Of a stretch of 64,000 nt of DNA, positions 20,357-32,933 are shown one piece after another. The stretch is taken from contig JASJOG010000032.1 in the NCBI GenBank assembly GCA_030142905.1, positions 730,001 to 794,000 on the forward strand, written 5' to 3'. Source of the stretch: Heliopora coerulea (Eukaryota > Cnidaria > Anthozoa > Scleralcyonacea > Helioporidae). Every line of letters starts with the position of its first letter. The stretch's first letter is position 1. The position numbers were made by a program, and so were the translations under genes. A model generated the notes under the pieces. It saw nothing but the letters and a program-made list of their open reading frames with translations. It ran no database searches and had not been told where the DNA came from.

Positions 20357-22980
20357 ATCATTAAAATTTGAATAGAGCTTTTTTGAAATTTCTATGAAAG
20401 AACGTTTTTACAGATCTTACCTCTTTTTCATGATAACAATTATTGCACAATATTACAGCCAATGGTATTCACTCAAATGATGATAAACCTACTATGCAAT
20501 AGGGGAAAATGATTACCTAATGGCTGCCATGAGAAGAAGTCATGATCTGTAAATTTACTCCACATAGAGTTTCCTGGAAAGCTCTATATTAACGAAAATG
20601 TGCTATTCAATAACGAAGCTGGTACAGTTATTAGAATGATTTTACTTGTTTTTTCAAGATTGTCTGAATTTTTGATGAGGCACATGTCAGATATTTCTGA
20701 AGTTTTCTAGCTACTAGCTCAATTGCTTTTTACTTCACATCTCAGTCTGAAAAAATTTATACAAATACAGTGAACTATTAAATTTATGAGTATACGTACT
20801 TGCTTTCCACCATTCTTTATTCAGGTGCTGTAGAGATTCTCTTGGTTCTTAATTTCCAATGGACTACATAAAATAAAGTTACAGTAGAAATGACTTTAAT
20901 TTTATGTATGTGTATGTCTGTATAGTTATATGTTATATATATATATATATATATAGTTACATTAAATTATAATAAAAATTAAAATGTACTTTATTTTTTC
21001 ATTTTCATTTTGTTTTTGGTTTTGCTCCTCCTAGTAGAATTTTTATAAAGTGGAGCTTTTCTCTTACCATTCCCTAGAACTTGAAATTAAAAACTTATGT
21101 TTCTGCAAAACAACTTCCACCACTAAACACTACCAGGTAAAAATATTCTGCATTTGTAAAATCAGGTCTTACTCTTATAAGTCTATTTTTGTATTACATT
21201 CCATATTTTTTTGCAAACTATTATTTTAAATAATTTAGTTATAACCTATTATTTTAGTCTAATTTATTAAGAAATATGTTGAATTGAAAATTTTACGCTT
21301 ACTTTTTTTTAAGTTACACTAAAACCTACCCTTGTTATATACTTTGTTGTGATAATCTTTGACAATCTTTTTCAACTTTTTGTTAACTGATGTTTGTGAC
21401 ATAACACGTGTTGATCAAAAAAGATTTGATTCTTATTATTATTTGATTCTTATTATTATTTGTTCGTATAAGTTGTGGAGGAATAAACTCTATACAGCAG
21501 TAAAAATATATATTTCATTTATATCTATATTGCCAGAACAGACGGACTTGACTTTATACAACAATTTTGTACAGTACCTGCTATCGGAGAGAAATAAAAG
21601 CTTAAACTTACATCTTCTTGCTTTCTGGTTGGGTGGCAATTGTGAAGATTGCAATTGCAGCATCATAGACTGTTGGTAGTTTATCACCAAGAACAAAGTG
21701 AATATTTTTGGACATTTCATACACTTCTTTCTCTATTATAGTATACTACTAAACTCTAAAAGATAAAAAAACATTGTACTGTTAGTAGTCTTCTAAAAAT
21801 TATCTTTGAACTTTCACATATACTTTTGAACTTTAAAGCAGGTGTACTATTTAAAGCTATTTCAGAGCTGAAAGAGATCTATAAAACCATATGTAATAGT
21901 GTAAAAAGTTTCACAATCCAAACTAAGCAAAAAGAAATTTGATTACATCATATCCCTTTTATATAACTAATTTAATATACTTTTATATAATTTTATATAA
22001 CTAATTTAGTAAAGGAGGACATGGCTTCAGTTAAATTAGATTCAAGAACTGAAAATTATCACAAGAACAGTGTAGATCCAAGAAAAGTACATGGCCTCGT
22101 AGAACTAATTAAACGTCATTCCTGAAATTTCTAAAATACTCAGAGGGCCTTAAAATAGTCAGTTTTCTATAAAAAGGCTAATTTGATTTATCAAGATAAA
22201 TATTTTCACATCTTGCTTATATGAAAAATATATCTAAAGATCTGTTATCTCCATACAATTTGTGATAAAATGGTATATAACATCACTATAATTTAATTGT
22301 TTTGATTTTTTACGTTTTTTCTTTGAAATTTCTGAAAAATTACCAAATTTGAAATTTTTTGATATCTTTCATGTTCTTAGGTTAAAATTAATCAAGGAAA
22401 TGGGTTGCCACCAGAATTCAAAGATATGACCTTGAAATCCCTCATTTACCCCAAACTCTACAAGCAAATCTGGTAAATGGGATAAAATCCTTAAGAGATG
22501 TGCGGAGTTGAGACGGGAGATTTTATCCCATGGGGCATTGTGGAAAATATAAGGCATACACCATGTTCTGTTGCACAACAAATAAAGTCGTGCACTTTGA
22601 ACTTCAGGTACAGTACTTTAGTGAGCACGTATTCTAACCATAACTAATTCATCTTCAATTGGGCATTGATGATTGCACTGTAATGACTTTCTGAATTATT
22701 CTGATACTCGTCAATAAATATTATATTGAAAAACCAAGTGACTGATAATTATAGGCCCTTCCTGATTATGCTAGCATTGTTTTTACACTTTTTCTGTAAA
22801 AAGAATTGCTAGCATTATTTAGCATTTTGCACAACTTTGATATAGATTTCAGCACTCAAAAGATTTTAAATGCTAACTTTTAGAATTCAAAAGCATTGTG
22901 ATGATTTGCTTTTGTGTTTGAGAGAAGGATCTCTGTAATTGAAGTATGAACCGAGTAGAAAGAAGTCTAGACCTAGCTGG
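20357..22980. other. non-coding stretch
   Basis: AT-rich sequence with no supported gene. A (TA)n microsatellite lies at about 20934-20956; a duplicated TTGATTCTTATTATTATT occurs near 21425-21460. Confidence 0.5.
20934..20956. repeat. (TA)n microsatellite
   Basis: Uninterrupted TA dinucleotides for about 11 units. Confidence 0.8.
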
Positions 22981-24790
22981 TCAGAGGTTAACTTTCAGAG
23001 GCTGTTCACGCGCTTGCTCAAACAGGATGGTGTCGTCTGGTGCCACACCATCTTCTTGAAACTTGCAGCTCATAGAAGGAAATTCTGATGGAGAACATGG
23101 ACCAGTCCCTTCAATGATAGCTTGAGATCAATCTTTAGAATCAACCAGTGGAAAGTACAAGTGGAGAGGAAACAGGGATACAACAAAAGTCCCATTACAT
23201 GAGCAAGTTAAGCAGTTCCTTGTCAAGAATTTGATCGTCAGAGAAGGAAAGTTGTCTTGCAGTGGATGTAGAGAAATAATTTCGTCCAAGAAGCATCAAA
23301 AGGGGAAAGGAAAGTTTAAAAAAGTGGAAATTGAAAGACCAGACCATAATCGATGTGTTCAAAAGATAGCACTTTGCCTGTGGAAGAATGTGCCTACTGG
23401 CTGGAAGCTGTCAGGGAGTTTTTGAAGGCGGGTATCCTGATCGGTAAAATAGACATGTTATCAACTCACTGGAAGCTCTCATCTAGGACAGTATGTTTCC
23501 ATGGCTTTGAAACAGGAAATTGAACAGATTAAACAAGAATTGTAAGTGCCTGATCAAGTTGGCATGACAAGGGACCTTTTGGTCATTTTTGACGGCAGCA
23601 CCAGACAAGGGGAGGCAATTGCTACAATAGTTTGTTTTGTGGACAATAACTGGAACATTATTTGATGGCTTGTGAGAATTGATGTTTGCTCTAAGTCAGT
23701 TAATACCAATAAACTAGCACAAGTTCTTAATCGGTGCCTGTCTGTTGATTATGGAGTCAGAGCAAATTCATTGCTCGCAGCACTGGACAGAATAGCATTT
23801 ATATTCCCTAAGATGCTCAACGATGTGTGCTTCTCTCACACACTTGATAAAGCGGGAAACCAGTTAGTGATCCCAACCTGGTAGAGTTCGGAAGCCTTTG
23901 GATTAGAATGTTTCATCATAGTTGTAAACCCAAGCTGTTATGGAAAGATCTAACAGGTCGAACACCAAGATCATACAGCGAGACAAGATGGTCGTCCAAA
24001 TGGGAGGTGTATCATCAGTTGATGGTGCAGTTTGGAGGTTCATAGAAGAGGCAAAGGATGCAAAAGTTTGCCCACAGCTACTGCCACAACTTCAAGCAAC
24101 AGTTTCTGACCCACAGCAACTAATGAGCTTAAAGCTTGAGCTTGCCTTTACTACTTATATTGGCAAACATTTTGTGAAAGCCATGTATTTTTTGGAAGGG
24201 GATGGTCCTTTGGTTTTTGCTTGTTATGAGAAAGTAAGCGCCGTTTCCCAATTTTGTGAAGCTCCTGATTTCCCTAATGTCTGTGCAATTGCAACTGCGA
24301 TTGTGGAGGAGGACCCAGGTTAGAACGTAGCAGCACTTGAACAGAGGGCAAAGGCTTGTGTTGAGCCGGTAATTACATGGTCTCTGAGAAAGTTCAATGT
24401 TGATCTTCATGATGTACTGGTAGCATTCAAGGCTGCCAGACTATTCTGCCCTGTTAATATCCAGTGGCTTAGGCCCACAAATGCATTAGCAGTCACTGAG
24501 AGCATTTCCTTTCCTGGACAGTGATGCTATCATCGATAGTCTCAAAGTTGAGCTTCCTGCCTATATGGCTGCTGCTGGAGATGTTGTTATCCCGACTGAA
24601 GAGAAGAAAGTCGAATGGTGGTGTGGGCACGAGGAGCAATTTCCTCATTGGGCTTCAGCAGTAAAGTTCTCCTTGTCTAACCATTGTCTGGTACAGCAGA
24701 AAGAGTATTTTCAATACTGAGAACATCCTTCGACGAGCAACACAATTGTGCTCTTGTTGACTACCTCCAGGCCAGCATCATGTCATAGTA
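22981..24790 (+). pseudogene. hAT-superfamily transposase, heavily decayed
   Basis: Order of readable pieces: a BED-type finger (CSGCREIISSKKH...H...NHNRC) near 23240-23360; a catalytic-region piece VIFDGSTRQGEAIATIV near 23585; RIDVCSKSVNTNKLAQVLN at 23672-23884; a large middle open stretch 23940-24323; FCPVNIQWLRPTNALAV near 24450; and the C-terminal hAT dimerisation signature SGTAERVFSILRTSFDEQH ... LVDYLQASIM at 24690-24788. Stops and frame changes occur throughout. The last block is diagnostic for hAT enzymes. Confidence 0.8.
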
Positions 24791-25244
24791 CAACAAGCAC
24801 TAAGGACTTGGAACATTAATTAACTGTTTATCATTGGACAAGCTTTGGCTGTATCAGAAGTTTTATAAACAAACAATTAAGCACTTTTCACTTTATTCAG
24901 TTGACAATAAGCACACACGATGCCTGAGTTTGTACATTTCACTTGAAATAAAACAAAGCATTTTCTGTAACCAAAGTAGCATAATTTGATAATTTTTTTT
25001 GCGTAAAATGAGAATTGCTAGGAGCATAAAATGCCAGTTTTATTGACATAATCGGGAAAGGTCTACTGGTGAACAGCTAAAAGTGAAACATAGTAAAAAC
25101 TGTTTCAAACAAAGGCCCATCGGTTTTGTGCTGTTTACAAACCATTCAGTTTTTTGTATGTTGCTCATTGCTGTAATTATAGGTTTCCATAATTTTATAT
25201 GACTGTATAAATAATATAGGCTAATGAGACAAAGGGAAGCCCAG

Positions 25245-25632
25245 CCATGAAACTAGAAGGTGCTAGATGGTGTTTTAACTTCTTGAAGAGTAAAGACCTT
25301 AAAGTAAAAGTCTTTATTTCTGATCACCATAAGTAAGTGATCACCATAAGATCATCCATAAGTAAGTGGTTCCACACCTCTGAAAAAGAAACTGAGCATT
25401 ACTATGATGTTTGGCATATTGCCTGGTCAGTAACAAAGAAGCTAAACAAAGCAAGCAGAGTAGATAAAAGCCATCCAAAATCATATATACTGGTTGGCCT
25501 TAACAAGAAAATGTGGTTTTGAAAAAAAATTATTCTTGCTAAGTGGAAATCCTTCATTAGACATGCAACAAACAAACATGACCACCCAGACTCCTTGTTT
25601 AAGGATTGTACACATAATGATTCATTAGATTA
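25245..25632 (+). pseudogene. Kolobok/THAP-type transposase fragment
   Basis: The readable path contains KVFISDHH then SSISKWFHTSEKETEHYYD followed by VWHIAWSVTKKLNKASR, and after a frame break KWKSFIRHATNKHDHPDSLF and a Cys/His ending. The D...H...DxWHxA...KK pattern is that of a DDE-type transposase family seen as multicopy sequence in fish and cnidarians, which I take as Kolobok-like. Both ends are missing. Confidence 0.45.
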
Positions 25633-25769
25633 GGATTAGTATGGCTGTACGTTTAATAGTCTCCCATACATTAACTTGCTAACATATAATTTTTCCTAAA
25701 TTCTAAACATTAAATTCCAGGGACAAAGGCCTACAACAAGTTGAATTTGATAAGATCGTAGAAGCACAA

Positions 25770-26610
25770 GTGCTAATAAAGACTTCAAGTAAATGACAAG
25801 TTTCTTTATTGCATACATGTTTTGGCAAATCTCATGCCATCTTCAGTGCAAATGATAATAGGTTATTTACAAGCGATATTTATATGTGACCTGATAAACA
25901 TTACAAGCATATGACTCATCTAATATAAATTCCCACACATGTGTGTCAGAATGATTAATTACAAGGGTACGAGTGGTTAATGGAGGTGGTGGGTGTTGAA
26001 AGCGAGATGTACAATAGTTAATGAAGTGTGGTAGACAAAAACAGTTAAGGAGAAGAAGAAAAAAAAAAAAAAAATTATATATGTGTGTATATTGGAACTG
26101 TGTGGCATTAGGTAACGGGAAACAGATGAAATTCGGAAAAACTCCAAAGGTCTGGCAGTCTTTCAGAAAAGCAACATCCAAGTCAGCCTTTCGTTTCTCG
26201 AATGATAATTTCTCATAGGTTTGAAAATCGGATAAGGACAACCTTCCTTGATGTTTTTGTGCTAAGTCATAGATAATATTTCCATAAGATTGTAGAAGCA
26301 CAAGTGCTAATAAAGACTTCAAGTAAATGACAAATTTTATTGCATACATGTTTCGGCAAAACTCATGCCATCTTCAGTGCAAATGATAATAGGTTATGTA
26401 CAAGCAATATTTACATGTGACCTGATAAACATTACAAGCGTATGACTCATCTAATATAAATTCTCACACATGTGTGTCAGAATGATTAATTACAAGGGTG
26501 CGACTGGTTAATGGAGGTGGTGGGTGTCGAAAGCGATATGTAGAATAGTTAATGAAGTGTGGGGTAGACAAAAACAGTCAAGAAGAAGAACAAAAAAAAA
26601 AATTTTTTTT
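25770..26610 (-). mobile_element. Penelope-like retroelement fragment with duplicated pseudo-LTR
   Basis: A roughly 310-base sequence at 25755-26075 recurs at 26285-26605 in the same orientation. Both copies contain (minus strand) CTGAAGATGGCATGAG...GCC followed by ATGTATGCAATAAA. Between them the minus strand encodes FEKRKADLDVAFLKDCQTFGVF with PNFICFPLPN, which resembles the N-terminus of Penelope-like proteins. Terminal duplication of a partial copy is the usual form in which these elements insert. No reverse transcriptase or GIY-YIG part remains here. Confidence 0.65.
25867..26349 (-). pseudogene. N-terminal fragment of a Penelope-like protein
   Basis: Open for 160 codons, but only the middle (from YGNIIYDLAQKHQGRLSLSD to LPNATQ) looks like real protein. 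The downstream FFFFFLLL stretch is the translated poly-T tract of the pseudo-LTR. The C-terminal catalytic domains are absent. Confidence 0.5.
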
Positions 26611-27689
26611 TCATGTTGAGCTATTGAGTCCACAGGGATTGGAGGTGAGTTTTTATCCAATTTAAGTGCATGAAATACAGGCCTCTCAACTCACACGATT
26701 TCCAACCTCATCTCACAATCTCATGCCAACGCCTCGTTTTCAACTAGTTTCAAACATTCAGCTAGTGTCCATTCAAGAGGAACAACCATAGCTCTTTCTT
26801 AAGTTTTAATAGAAAACATTTTCTAATTGTTACTTCATGGTTTGGTGATTGAATCTTCAATTAAATCTTAGTATATTTAGTGTAGTGTATATAGTGAATA
26901 TAATTATGTGATTTACAACCCTCAAATAGAGGCAAACCTTGAAAACAAAATTGTGTATGTAACAGCTTTAATTGAGTATTTTTATAATTATGCTATTCTT
27001 AATATTATAACATTTATTTTTCCAAGAATGCAGGAAATGGCATTTTCACAACTCAAATTTTTCTGGGTGGGTGGAGGGGATTAGGTGGGGTGGCTATGCT
27101 CACTGTCGCTTTTGCTAGCTGGTCTCACTACAGAGTCTGATCTTAAGTTGAGAGGTCTGGAAATATTCTTGTGACAACTTAACACTATCCATGAGGATGG
27201 ATGTTCAGTGTTTCAATTCTATTTCAGAATCATCCTCAGGGTATTATGAAATGATAACTTCACAATTAACCTACACTGCTGAAGTGAACTGAAAAATGTT
27301 GACTGGAGCAGGATTTGAACTCACACCTTCAGGATACTGCTCTGCCGCTCTACCTGTTGATCTTTTAGCAAATTCGCCAAAATAAGTCTCCATTCCTTGA
27401 CACACACTCCACCAAAGGGAATGTTTTTTTTTTTTTAAGGCTGATAAAGACCGCCTTGATATTACCAATGAGTAAGGTCAAGAAGATTTTTATCCAAAAC
27501 TGAAAACTTGAGGACGGGGCCAAAGTTCTCGTTGATTATGAAAACTGCAATTACAAGGCAAAAATTATTTTTAACTTCATGGTAAGTAACGTACTTAAGA
27601 TTGGTTGTCATTTTGGTCTTTTTTATGATTAGTTTTGTTTCTTTCTTGATCAAATTGTCATTATTTTATGCTTCTCATTTGTGTCTATG
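26611..27689. other. non-coding, with a SINE
   Basis: No gene seen. Contains the tRNA-derived repeat at 27280-27420. Confidence 0.5.
27280..27420 (-). repeat. tRNA-derived SINE-like repeat
   Basis: On the minus strand GGTAGAGCGGCAGAGCAG is followed by GTGTGAGTTCAAATCCTGC, an RNA polymerase III B box (GAGTTCAAATCC). Stems are too weak for a functional tRNA. Confidence 0.5.
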
Positions 27690-28523
27690 TATTTTGCAGA
27701 TGACTCAACAGTATTAAGTTCAGCAGAGCTGGAGTTTTTCTCTACTGAGACTCGACAAAAGGATTCAGCCAAAAATTGATGAAGAAGAAAACATTCCGCC
27801 ACCAACTAAACAAAGGAAGAGAAGTCCTCTTCGCAATACCAATAAAACCTCTGTATGCAAGATAAAAAAAAGGTGAAGAAGGTAACGTGTGGATAATCAT
27901 TTTCTCATTAGATGTTTGTTTAGTGCTCACACAGTTTAATTATTTTGATCATTTACCTTCTTACCATCACCAGCTATGGGGTCACATTTGTGCTTTAACA
28001 TCATTTTGAGAAAGGGGTAGCCTGTGAAGCACAGCACCTGCTTCAAAAGAAAGGGGGTTAAATGGCACATTTGTGAGAAAATATGGAGATTACGTAGCCA
28101 GGTTGAGACATAATTAATTTTGAGACACGTTCTCTGACTAAAATTTGATTATGATATGATTTTTCCAGCCACATTTAAATGTTCTGACATTTTTATCATG
28201 TGCTGGATGCCATGCAGTTTTCCCTCTATTATTTGAGCATTACTTTATCACTGAATTTTTTTAAACATTTTTGATTGTCAAGATGCTTCATTATGTTAAT
28301 GAAAAAACTCTCATGATTGTAGTAGTTTAGCATCAGATTCACTTATGTTGTGCAGGGCACGTGCATAACAGGCTCATACACAGGTAAAACAGTTTTATAT
28401 GGTTAGGACAGGAAATCTGGCATTTTGATAAGCTAATCGAAAGTGCTCATGTGAATGAATGCAACACAAATCAGTTATTCGCAAGTTGTATTTACCGACT
28501 TTGGTTTCCATTGCAAATTTTAC
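27690..28523. other. unassigned, possible short exon-like piece
   Basis: A readable piece starting TDDSTVLSSAELEFFSTETRQ lies at about 27700-27775 after a pyrimidine-rich stretch ending in TTTTGCAG, so it could be an exon. No partner exon is certain. The rest is non-coding. Confidence 0.25.
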
Positions 28524-29024
28524 ATTCTGAAAAATAATGTCATCTTCAAAACTCAAAATTCCAGTTATATAAGAGATGAGACAGAAAATTAAATGGTAAT
28601 ATTTCGATTTTATTACAAAATAATTTTCAGACCAAGTGATTACATTAACATACCCAGCTCTTTATATATTTACATGAACTGTCATGACATTATTGCTGAA
28701 GAATCTCTTTTCACTTAGGTGTACTTTTGTCAGCTTTCCTAATCATCTTTAATGCTGTTCTGTCGCATCCTGTTATCACCACCTACCACAATTACCTATT
28801 ACTAATTAGCATTGGATGTGTAAATATAGCCATGTAGGCCTTCTTTTTCACTGATAACGTCATCATGGTTCATGTAAATATATAAAGAGCTAGGTATGTT
28901 AATGTAAAGTCACTTAGTGTGAAAATTATTTTGTAATAAAATCGAAATATTACCATTTCACTTTCTGTCTCATCTCTTATATAACTCGAATCTTGAGTTT
29001 ACAAGAGGACATCATTTTTCAGAA
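28524..29024. repeat. large inverted repeat, two ~165-base arms
   Basis: Left arm 28524-28688 (contains TCTTATATAACTGGAAT in reverse, GGTAATATTTCGATTTTAT) is matched by right arm 28864-29024 (AATAAAATCGAAATATTACC ... ATCTCTTATATAACTCGAAT). The arms are about 90% alike, with a 175-base spacer. Likely a foldback or MITE-type element. Confidence 0.8.
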
Positions 29025-29358
29025 TATGTTTTATCTTTTACTTTTTAAAGCTGTTGGCTGGTCATGGATAATTTCTTTAACTGTGTTCTTTAATAAAGAG
29101 CATGAGGTCCAGTAAAAGGAAGGGAAAAGTAAACTTTTTGTCAGGGGAGCAATTAAGACTGTGAGTGGGTGGAAAACACAAACCATTAAGAAAAATACAA
29201 ATTCCCAAACTGAAATTGGTGTCTGTAATACTGATTACAGATCACTTCATTACATAAAAATCCTTGGCTAATTTACAAGGTTTTCACTTCTAAAAAATTA
29301 GCACGATGGGATAAACTACTGAAACCAATATTTTGGAGTGAGTCCATGATTAAAAGTT

Positions 29359-29834
29359 TTGTTATACCTGTGTTGTTTTAGATTATTACAATTGAAGCAG
29401 AGGATTCTCCAGCAAAGCAACATTGTGGGTAATCTCATTTCAAAATCAAGAAACCAGAACAAACAAATAGAACCAGCTCTCTTCACTTCCTTTGTCCAGA
29501 GGAGCAAAATAGAGTTAAGAGAATGCTGTATCTCTGTGAAAAAGGAGAGGGAAAGGAGGCTTGTAAGCAAACCAAGGAAGTGGGGCCAGCTAGAGGATTT
29601 CAACAAGCAGAAATTAACAGTTTTCACGAGTTTGGAACAGGTATACAAACCATGCCACAAACATGCAGTCATCAAGACAAAGTTCTTGTGAAGTTAGAGG
29701 AGATAAAACACTTAATTATCTCAAGCAAAGCTGGATCTCTGAATGATGAACAGAGCAACCAAGTTGTTTTTTTTTTTCTTTCCAGCTATCAGCAAAATGT
29801 GTATGCTGTTAGTCAGTCCAGTACACAAGGGTGA
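29359..29834 (+). CDS. unrecognised open stretch, 110-160 codons
   Basis: Overlapping open frames 29359-29691 and 29523-29834. The second reads EKGEGKEACKQTKEVGPARG and LVKLEEIKHLIISSKAGSLN and looks mildly protein-like. A preceding TTTTAG could be a splice acceptor. No family recognised, and it may be chance. Confidence 0.25.
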
Positions 29835-30784
29835 GTCAGAAACTGAACTTTCCACCACTAACCAAGGATGTGCTACTATCGATGCACTAGTGCCGGTAAT
29901 CAATGAATAAGTAAACACTCAACCTTCATGAAAGAGCCCACAAGTATTTGATGAAATATTCAGACAGAGCTGTTCCATGACTCACTATGAAAAAAATTTT
30001 GTTTTTGATCTTTTTGAAAAAGATGATTTGCTTGGAGCAAACTCTGCAGGTGTCAAGGGAAACCAGGGAATTGAAAAAGATCCCTGAATGTAAATAGTAA
30101 AGAAATATACCTTTAAACAGTATGATGTGGTAGACAAGATAAGGGCATGGACTTTGTACCAGAAGGCAATCGACTCTGCATTGCAAAAATTAAAGTGAAA
30201 ACGTTTAGTTTTTATATACTCTTTTCTCTCACATATTATCTACCTGTAATTCATATGTATACTTCTCACTTTCACATCTTTGGATGTATTTTGATGGTAA
30301 AACAGGTGAAGTATTAAAATTAACAATTTCAAGAAAACCCTAGCAAATTTACAGCTTTACAACACAGAACTATAATAACCAATATTATGAGTGTCCTTTG
30401 TCAGTAGCCAAATGCTTTCTTTTCCCACAATACATATACAAAATCAAGCGCAGTCCTCACTGGAATTTGAAGTTGACTTGTCCCATACTCCATTGGTTTG
30501 GATGAGAACTATTTAAAACTAATGTTGTGACGCCTTGCCCCTTTATCAATGTCAAATTATGGAAGTCTGCTAGAACATTTAAATACACTTTTGAGAACTA
30601 ATTACAAGCTGTAAACAAAGAAAAAGCTAATCCAGTTCTTCCCTAGGTTGTGCTAACCTGGGTTAGACTTCAACTCAAATAATATGGATTAATGTAACTG
30701 GTAGTCTAGAGTGATCTTGTTTTCTTGTTGTTTTTTGTTTTTTAAATCACTTTTTAGCAGAAACACAAGCTTGCCAGTACTGGT
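29835..30784. other. non-coding
   Basis: No supported gene or repeat seen. Confidence 0.4.
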
Positions 30785-31005
30785 CAGTTTAATATCCAGA
30801 TGGACCACCACTACTAGCAACCACTGCAGGCACTATTTTGTGAATATGGTTCACATAATGCTTGCATATGTCATAAGTGTCCTGCAATAATTTAAAATCC
30901 CTTGAACAAGTTCTTCTTTGGTTCTTGGTTTGGTATTCTTCCTGATACATTTCATATTTGTCTAAAGATTTTCAATTGAATTTAAATCCTATAATTGTAA
31001 GAGAA
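30785..31005 (-). pseudogene. C-terminal end of a Tc1-like transposase, separated from its N-terminal part
   Basis: Minus strand reads DLNSIENL, then TKNQ/TKEELVQGI-like and a final HIHKIVPAVVASSGGPSGY, the standard Tc1 ending (DLNPIENLW ... GG.GGxTxY). The matching N-terminal and catalytic part is at 36770-37702 on the same strand. The intervening 5.8 kb is nested insertions. The sequence directly upstream of DLN ends in TTACAATTATAG, which looks like a splice acceptor. Confidence 0.7.
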
Positions 31006-31732
31006 GTACAGAAACATATTCAAGATAATAACTGTATTTAGCTCAAATTACAAGTTACCAGTATTAAAGGGGTACTCCACTCAAAATACAAGTTGGGTTC
31101 GTATGAAAGACATTACCAACATTAGGCCACCGCAAACTTTCTCTGGCTAATTTCATTTAGTTAAGAAAATTTTGCCAAATTTGCGACACCATGGTGTCTT
31201 TCCCATGCAGATGCAGATTGTTAGTGGAGTACCAAATATGACGTCAGTGAGTGCTTCTTGCTTGATTACCAAATTTGTTTTGAAGTAAATTACAAATGAG
31301 CATTGTCAGAAAGAGTTCTTCTGAGGAAGGTTGTTCTACTTAAAACTGTTCAAACTCCTCAAATCTGGATGTTAGACGGTTTCCTGGAAGATAACCTTAA
31401 CCTGGATGGTGTTCAAGATTATCAATTTCAAGCAAATCTGATTACGGTGATGTGGATGAGTCAATCAGCACTGAACCAAGTTCTGTCGCTCGACTGGATA
31501 ACTTGAACTGATAAGTTTTAATTGAGCTTTTTGTTACTTTTTTCAAGTAATGGTATTGTATAAGGAAGACATGACTTCTGTAAATGTTTCTCGCCGATAC
31601 CACCAGAAGATTCCAAACATTCCTATAACCACTCGACACAAAACAACAGCTCGTTTCATTTTCAGGTGTATGTGCAAAAACTTCCAAATAATGGACAGAG
31701 AAGAGGAATGCATTTGCTGTTAGGAAATTCAA

Positions 31733-31960
31733 GTGGTGCTAGATAAGAACGAGGTGTATGAAGTTGAGACATTGCAAAAGTGCTACTGTTGCATAACAGA
31801 TAATCCTGATTTTCATGCTGTTTGGTTTCAACATAAACAAACTGGTTTGAAATATTCTTGTGGTATCAGCAAGAAATGTTTACAGAAGTCATGTCTTCCT
31901 TATAAAATACCATTAAAATTTACGAGTACAAGTTATCCAGTCAAGCGACAGAACTTAGTT
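31733..31960 (+). pseudogene. P2X7-type C-terminal domain fragment inside the foldback loop
   Basis: Reads KCYCCITDNPDFHAVWF, which resembles the conserved C(I/V)xxHPxFxxVCL block of the P2X7 receptor cytosolic zinc-binding domain. This domain is also found in transposon-borne ORFs of invertebrates. A second partial copy of the CLQKSCLP... ending is present inverted at 31590-31660. The rest of the domain is missing. The call is tentative. Confidence 0.35.
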
Positions 31961-32933
31961 CAGCGTTGACCGACTCATCCACATCACCGTAATCAGATTC
32001 GCTTGACTCTCCAGCATATGAATTTTGTCTGGGTTGAAATTGATAACCTTGAACACCACCCCGGTTACAGTTATCTTCCAGGAAATTGTTTGCATCCAGA
32101 TTTGAGGAGTTTGAACAGCTTGAACTAGAACAACCTTCCTCAGAAGAACTCTCTCCGACAACATTGGTAATCGAGCAAGAAGCACCCACTGACATCATAT
32201 TTGGTACTCTGCTGACAATATGGCATTGCAAATTTGGCAAAATTTCTAACTTTGGCACACAATATTTCCTTAACTAAACGAAATTAGCCAGAAAAATCTT
32301 CCCAATTACCTAATGTTGGTAAGATCTTTCATATGAACCCAACTTGCAGTGGTGGATCTAGGGTAGGTCAAATAGGTCAGCCAACTAAGGTGACAATCCT
32401 TAGATTTCAAGTCACTTTTTAGCTGTATTTTTGTCGCTATAAACTTGTCCGATGTCGTTGGCAGTTGTTTAATTCGTGTAAGCTTGACTGTGCCAATGTA
32501 TTTTCACATCGTGAGTTTGTGGTTTCCGCTAACATTGCCGAAGATCAGAATCTCGGGTTTAGTCAGTCGGTTTCTCAAGGTCAACAATTTTGCCGAATCC
32601 TTAGGTTATATTCCTCTTTGCTATTGGTTCAGTTAGTGAAACTGCTTGAATCACGAGCTCTGATTGGCTTGACCAATTTCACTGCTTGCTTTGCCAAATC
32701 TTCGTTTTGTTTAGCTTCCTCTGATTGGCTTAAATTTTCAAGACACTCTTTAACAGGATCAGCTATTGGCTAAGCAGCATCTACTATGAAGTTTTTTTCC
32801 GAATTTGTGATGTCACTTGCCGTGTTTGGCGATATTTAAGACTACCATCGTGCAATTTGCATAAACAGCATCTCACTTCTGTTGGAAAGCTTGAATTAGG
32901 GTGCGTACCATAGTTATAGACTAGTCACCCAAA

